A stretch of 64,000 nt of DNA, from assembly GCF_021018895.1 (NCBI RefSeq), contig NC_079368.1, forward strand, positions 10,905,501 to 10,969,500. The letters are read 5' to 3'. Under the pieces are notes generated by a model that saw only the letters and a program-made list of their open reading frames with translations, did not search any database and was not told where the DNA came from. Each line of letters starts with the position of its first letter. Within the stretch, counting starts at the first letter, position 1. Shown one piece after another: positions 58,443-64,000 of this stretch. Source of the DNA: Seriola aureovittata (taxonomy: Eukaryota; Chordata; Actinopteri; Carangiformes; Carangidae). Made by a program: the position numbers and the translations under genes.

Positions 58443-58652
58443 CCACAGCAGGCAACTGCCAAGAAAAAGCTCTCATAAACGCACTGTGTGCTACCTGCCC
58501 AACAACAAGCAGCTGACAGATACAGTTAGCGAGTAGCTAGTGAACATTTAGTAGCTTAAGACACTCAAATATTTGCGAGGTCACGCTTTTTTCTAACATG
58601 TTTCCTACATCCATCAAACTGATAGTATGTCAGTGTTGTGTTCAAAACTTAC

Positions 58653-58674
58653 ATATACAGTATATACTGTATAT
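58653..58674. repeat. 22-bp perfect palindrome
   Basis: atatacagtatatactgtatat equals its own reverse complement over 22 bp. It lies in a TA-rich stretch, so it is probably simple-sequence in origin. Confidence 0.85.
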
Positions 58675-59085
58675 ATATTTACATACATAGTGACGACCCC
58701 TTCCCCTCTGCCTGCCTGCTTGTTCTGATACTTGTGTTGTACTTACAGGGGGTTGGCTGTGGGGTGGAGCTCTGATTGGCTTTAGCTTATACCTGCCCAT
58801 CTGGGAAGGGCTTCCAGAAAGCATAAAGGACTGCCCTCCTGGCACTCTCGTTCTGTCTCAGCCTCGCCTGCTGCAACCTCCTCAGCCTTATTCCTCTGTT
58901 TGGTTTGCTGCTGCATTCAACATGCAAAACACAATATTTTCACTCAACCACATATTTTGTAAAATCACTAATTTCTCTCATACTTATACTTATTAAATGT
59001 CTGTGGAGTGTGTTTGTTCATTTGAAGTGAATAAATTACTTTTGTGTGTGTGTGGCCTCCCTTACTGCCCTTATGTTGCCAGCCC

Positions 59086-59106
59086 TATCTATATCTATCT
59101 ATCTAT
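59086..59106. repeat. (TATC)n short tandem repeat
   Basis: tatctatatctatctatcta, about five units of a tetranucleotide repeat in gene-poor sequence. Confidence 0.85.
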
Positions 59107-62100
59107 AAATAGATACTGCATATATAATCAATAGGCTATAGCAGTGAGACTGCATGGTCCAATAACTTTTATCCCCATGCTTATCGCCATATATCATTTC
59201 AGTGCCCTGGAAAAAAAAATTGCACCACTTCAATAAAGCTTAATCTCATTTAAGAGTAACTGTTGTGATAGAGATTACAGATAAGAGAAAAAAAATTCTG
59301 AGTTTGTCTTTCCTGAGTGTATCCTTTCCCTTTGTGTCACCTTTTAATTTATCTGCCTTATCTCCTATTTGTGAGCTAATATCCGCCTTACTGCTAACAG
59401 AGACAAAGAGGAGAGGCTATGACCCAGCCTCGCCTTGTTTGCACTTCCCCAGCTCTCACAGTCTGATTCAGTTCTTGATGGATTGGTGGAAAATGCATGG
59501 CAACTTGCAGGAGATGCAGGAAGATATATTTGGAAGTTGTAAATGGCCTTTCTGTCAGTATAGTTGTCACTGAATAGATACTGTCCACAGACAGCAACTA
59601 TTACATTTTAGGCTTTTAGCTGACTTAGCTCATACAGAGTGATTCACAAAAAAGGAAAAAGCACTGTCTGGTTCTTAAAGACAGTTTGACAGGTCATGTG
59701 GACAGCGATAGACACATAGTTGGCTCTTACAGAGACTCAGCCTGCACCTTTTTGGATTAGTCTCTCAACTTCACCCATTTACAAGGGGACAATCTTCTTA
59801 ATATCCCAATATTGATCCTAATAATTAACAGATGTTTTGCTGAGATTTGCTTTCACTCTGGACAATGCAACACCGTGCCTCCCCTGAGCCGCAAATCAAG
59901 AAACTGAATGAGAATGTGTCCATCCACATGAATGATGTGGCCATATATCATGCTGCTGTAGAGCCCCAACGTGATGTAAAGTAGAAATCGAGCTTCTGTA
60001 AATGAATTTTATATAAATGTATCAGTGGTGAGAATGGTGAAACATTTAAAACTGCAAACACAGATCCGTACTTTATGGTGTCTACAGATTTCAGATTAAA
60101 TTATTCTGCTTTCTAGAAAAATCATATGCATGGATACAAATGGGTGGTGAGGTAAGTTTAGGGGCGAGACATCTGTCAAAGGGAGAGGGCAGCGAGTAGT
60201 GAATAGGTGGCATTGTACAACAGAGCCTTGGAGAAGATAACTTCGTCATGAAGGTAGTTCTCACCCTGTGGAGAGGGAACAATGGCCTCTATTGATAGAC
60301 TTTATTTATAGTCGCAGGAATGAAAGTCTATGAGAAAAGGATAAAAAAACTTTAAACCAAGTAAGCTGAATTAAAAGGCTGTTGACCGGTTCTAATAGAT
60401 GTTAGATCATTTTCCTTTCCCACTGAATAAGATCTTTATCTAGGACTGTGAATGAAAATTATATAACCCTTAAGAAAAAGTTGATGAGTGAACTGAGGAG
60501 GAAGTGGTGGGCTGGTGGATGAAGGCTGAGGAGACAGTACTGTTTCTGTCAAATATTATATATGAAATTGCATAAAGGACTATTACATTTGTGCAAACTG
60601 TAAACTCCCACACCGCTGTGTACACAGTCACTGATTTTGGCATTATTACCCAAAGTCTAATGAGAGTGAAATGCATGGATCTTTATGAATGTTAAACAAA
60701 AACTGAGATGCAATAAGCCACATCTGCTGTAGCTGCAGCTGACAGGCATTAAACACTTAGATTTATCATTTGGAGGAATTTAAATTAAGGTTTCCTGGCT
60801 GAAAGCAAGTTTACAGCACCTTTCAAACAAATTGTGTTTCTGACAAATGTAGGTTCAATATACTCTCTCCTTTTCTCTCTGTTTTTGGTCTCCACCAACT
60901 CTGTCTTGCTCTTTAGCAGCTTAATCCTCCACTATGCTCACCAACTAGTTGTTAACACTGTCTATCTGCCATTGGTGTTAGACAGATAATGTACAGTTGA
61001 TTCATAAGAGCTTTCTCACTGAAAACAATGGGATGAATGTTGGGACTGAGTCAGAACGGTTATGCTGCATAACTGTGAATCAATGAGCTGAGGGGAAGTG
61101 CAGAGCTGGGTGATAAACTTCTCATCACTATGAGCGACCTCTTTCACATTATACATAGACTTTGTTGACAAACAAACATCAATTAGTGCAGCTTTAAAAC
61201 ATCCAAACTACACAAATCAGATGTTGCTCCTGAGATGAGGCACCCAACTGTTACCAAAGGTGATAGTAAAACATGCAACTCAAGCATGAATTAGAGTAAA
61301 TGTCTGGAGGCAATAACTTTGAAAGAAAATAAACATCAGGCAACAAATACACGTAACCTTGAACAGCTGGGAAATATATTTGTTAGCTGAACTTTGCCGA
61401 ACAGCTGATGGTGAACAAACTAGTGTGGCTACATAATGTAACATCAGAGCTTTTCCTCCCTCTGACTGTCAAGGACGTTGAATGCAGATGCAACTTCATC
61501 TATAAAAGACAAGCTTGGGCTGCTGCCATTCTCAACTAAGCATCTAATTTTCCTGATATGGTACTTAGTACCTCAGGGCCTAACCTGTAACATGGCATAT
61601 CAGCTTTCTGACTGCTCCCAGGAGGGGCTGCATGGTGAGGAAGTGGACTGCCATGAGCCCACAGAGGGCCAACAGAGCTCCTGGATCCAGGCACGCTTCC
61701 AGCCCCCAGCACGCACACCAGCCCATCTTCCTACCCCCGGGGCATTCTCACTGATGGCTTAGACTGGCTTTTCACTGTGCCATGATGCTTTCATTAAGCT
61801 AGTTTATTCCCTGTTTTCCACTGCTGGGCATCTCTCCCATCTGCATTCTCTCACAGCAATCGGCCAAGCTGCCGAGGCTCTGGGAGACATGGAGGCTGTG
61901 TTTCAGTGAGTATGCACAGTGCTTTTACTACAAATCCCGCTTTCTCCATCATCCATCTCAGTGGCTCTGTGGTTAGGTTGTCTGCCACAAAACTAGTGGG
62001 CTGTGGCTTGGTAAGACTCGTCTATCCTTTTTTTATGCTTCAAGCTCAACTTTGGAAAGGCAGGTCAAGGCTGTGCTGTACAGAGCGAGATCACTGCAGC

Positions 62101-62522
62101 AGTGCAGAAAAGTTGCCAATGAGTGAATAATTGTCCTTTTGTAATTACCAGCATTGTTACTATCAAATTCTCCCCTCACAAGGACTTTGCGTAATCCAAA
62201 ACAAGTTATGTAATCAGTCTTAATTGAGCATTGGGAAAATGAAACCCACACATTTAGCTCAAGCAACTCAGATACATAAACAGAGCAATGAAAATAAAAT
62301 TTATAGAGGCAACAGCTCATGGCAAACAACTGGGTGCAGAGATAGCTGCAGAGTCAGTTGCACTGGGTGCAGGATTGGTAGATGCTGGTTTTGGAGCAGC
62401 ATTGTCCTTAGCTTCTGTGTCCAGCTCATTTGTGTGTTGCAGTATTTGTAAAAGGTTTAGTTCTGTTGATTGTTTTATTTTTCGCTTATGCTCTATCGAT
62501 CACCACAGCCTCTCTCACTTGT

Positions 62523-62561
62523 TACAGTCTAATTACATCTAATGTCTGTAATTAGACTGTA
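62523..62561. repeat. Perfect inverted repeat (15-bp stem, 9-nt loop)
   Basis: The left arm tacagtctaattaca (62523-62537) and right arm tgtaattagactgta (62547-62561) are exact reverse complements. No partner hairpin or target-site duplication was seen. Confidence 0.88.
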
Positions 62562-63260
62562 GTAATGTCGGTTTGATTTGTGGTTGTCATGGTGGTTGCA
62601 CCTCTGGGGGCAGCACGCCCATCTCTGAGATGCTTTTACGCTCATTACAGACACTTGATAACATCATGGTAATTGACACAACAGGTTGTATATATTATTT
62701 TGTATCATAATAAAAGATATTAGTTTTGACAGATGGATGATGGTGAGCTACGTAGACTATTTAACTGGAGTTACATTCAGGTAACTTCCTACTGCTTTGT
62801 CTCATTACTGAGTAGGAGTATTTGTGTGCAGTGTTTACGCTGATTCATTCACATAGAGAGAAGAAGGTTTGCAGTGGATATTGCTTTGCTAGATGGGTGT
62901 TTCTGAAAAGGGGAAGATTACAGCTTCCTTGGCTACAAAACTCAGCTACATTCAACAACAACAACATTTTTATGTCCATTTCCACTGTTTTGACAGTTCT
63001 TGCTCTCTACAATATCTGCACACACCCACTACATGATTGTTAAAGTTGATTAAAATAGACTATTGTTAGGGCTAACTAACACATGTGGTGAAGGTTAGAA
63101 AAAGATAGCGTTTACAGTTTATAAAAAGTCAAACATCTGTGACAGGACACAAACTCGACCTCCACACTCCACATTGGTAGTGAATGTAAAACATGACTAC
63201 ATGTATGTTATTCCTAGATACACACGGCAACTGATAGGTGACAAATTGAAGTATGATAGT

Positions 63261-63477
63261 AAGGTGTTGGGCCACCAAAAGTCTCCCGAACAGCTTGAGC
63301 TCTACTTGGCATAGATTGTGCAAGTCTGTAGCTCTGCTGGAGGGATGAATGCCATTCTTCCTAACAACCGTCCCTCATGTGGTGTTTTGATGATGGTGGT
63401 GGACAGCACTGTCTAACATGTTACCCATTTGGATGACACCTGGTGACTTTAAAGACCATAGCGTGTAATTTACATAA
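63261..63477 (-). mobile_element. Tc1/mariner-type transposase relic
   Basis: The stretch from ttgggccaccaaaagtctcc through ctggagggatgaatgccatt and tttgatgatggtggtggaca to cctggtgactttaaagacca follows a fish repeat I recognise, whose minus strand encodes the C-terminal part of a Tc1-like transposase (the SPDLNPIEHLW region in intact copies). Here the block coding PDLNPIE is deleted between gtctaacatg and ggtgactt, and the frame is broken. It is therefore a dead fragment of about 220 bp; no terminal inverted repeat was identified. Confidence 0.6.
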
Positions 63478-64000
63478 TAGGTGTGGAAGATAACAATGGA
63501 CACAATTGAATAAGAGCAATAATCAGTCGTGTTTTCTTTGCCAGCATCTCACAGAGGGCTGTAATGAATCTACATGATGCATATCGCCGCTAACACCAGT
63601 TTCGTTTCTATAACTCGAGTAATTACTTGAGATGTTTTTGACCATAAGGATGCACTGGGCATGGAAAATCTGGCTGTAGCGAGAGACAGAGGTTGTGTAC
63701 ACTGCTCCCCACAAAGCAACAACGCCATAAACATCCTGGCATCTGGCTTATGTTCCCATCATAAGCTATGCTCAAATTCAATTACCAAGTCAACATTCTC
63801 TGAGTGATGTTGAAGGGTTCTTGATGGAGTGCTATGTACATAACCCTGATTAGGGATTACGCATAGATGTGATGAATACCGCAAGACCATTGAGAAACAC
63901 TCCAGCATCATAAATCAAAGCCACAACGATCCTCCAGATTTCAAGCTCTGTTCAGTTCTGGTCATTAGGGAAAAAAAAAAAGGCTCTGCATAAAACACAT

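Larger units (their letters stand above)
40260..64000. other. Gene-poor region downstream of ido1
   Basis: Across about 23.7 kb I found no exon or frame I can assign to a protein family on either strand. The longest open frame (138 codons, 43125-43541) has no recognisable domain and is interrupted by intergenic-looking T runs. The stretch may be intergenic or a long intron of a neighbouring gene. It contains microsatellites, three copies of one dispersed repeat family (R1), a 15-bp-stem hairpin near 62.54 kb and a Tc1-type relic near 63.4 kb, each listed separately. Confidence 0.5.

Noticed and set aside
61860..61904. Possible 46-nt exon (IGQAAEALGDMEAVF) between ctctcacag and gtgagt
   Set aside because: The splice-like flanks are good, but the peptide matches nothing I recognise and no neighbouring exon was found.
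62288..62542. 84-codon frame starting MKIKFIEATAHGKQLGAE with Ala/Gly-rich content
   Set aside because: It has a protein-like look in the first half but no match to any family I know, no splice context, and a second half of low-complexity Ser/Cys/Phe.

Overview
The window reads as nuclear DNA of a ray-finned fish, most likely a spiny-rayed (percomorph) teleost. It has AT-rich introns with GT/AG splice sites, long CA/GT microsatellites, dispersed repeats of types I know from percomorph genomes, and three vertebrate genes recognised from their exons. There is no prokaryotic gene organisation. Almost all long open frames are chance frames; the real genes had to be assembled exon by exon from protein similarity, splice signals and reading phase.

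Layout. 2.6-22.6 kb, minus strand: three exons of pebp4 (phosphatidylethanolamine-binding protein 4), split by an intron of about 19.4 kb; its 3' exons lie off the left edge and its first exon was not found. 22.6-27.7 kb: intergenic or 5' pebp4 sequence, an old repeat copy, and a possible unannotated terminal exon encoding a membrane segment near 26.2 kb. 27.7-36.2 kb, minus strand: rhobtb2, complete, with nine core coding exons, one probable extra coding exon, a phase-compatible upstream start exon at 36.18 kb and a CpG-rich candidate internal promoter at 34.3-34.8 kb. 37.6-40.3 kb, plus strand: complete ido1 (indoleamine 2,3-dioxygenase) in ten exons, one only 15 nt long, predicted 412 aa. 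40.3-64 kb: no gene I can support; microsatellites, three copies of one dispersed repeat family, two hairpins and a decayed Tc1/mariner transposase fragment.

The genes are not an operon and I see no shared pathway. Rhobtb2 is an atypical Rho-BTB protein of the kind that acts as a cullin-3 adaptor, Ido1 is a haem enzyme that opens the tryptophan ring, and Pebp4 is a secreted-type PEBP protein. pebp4 and rhobtb2 are tandem on the minus strand; rhobtb2 and ido1 are head to head, about 1.4 kb apart between start codons. PEBP4 and RHOBTB2 are neighbours on human 8p21.3, whereas human IDO1/IDO2 lie at 8p11, so the window joins two human 8p segments. I found no convincing novel biological system. 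The points most worth checking are the alternative N-termini of rhobtb2, the ido1 microexon, and the orphan membrane-segment exon.
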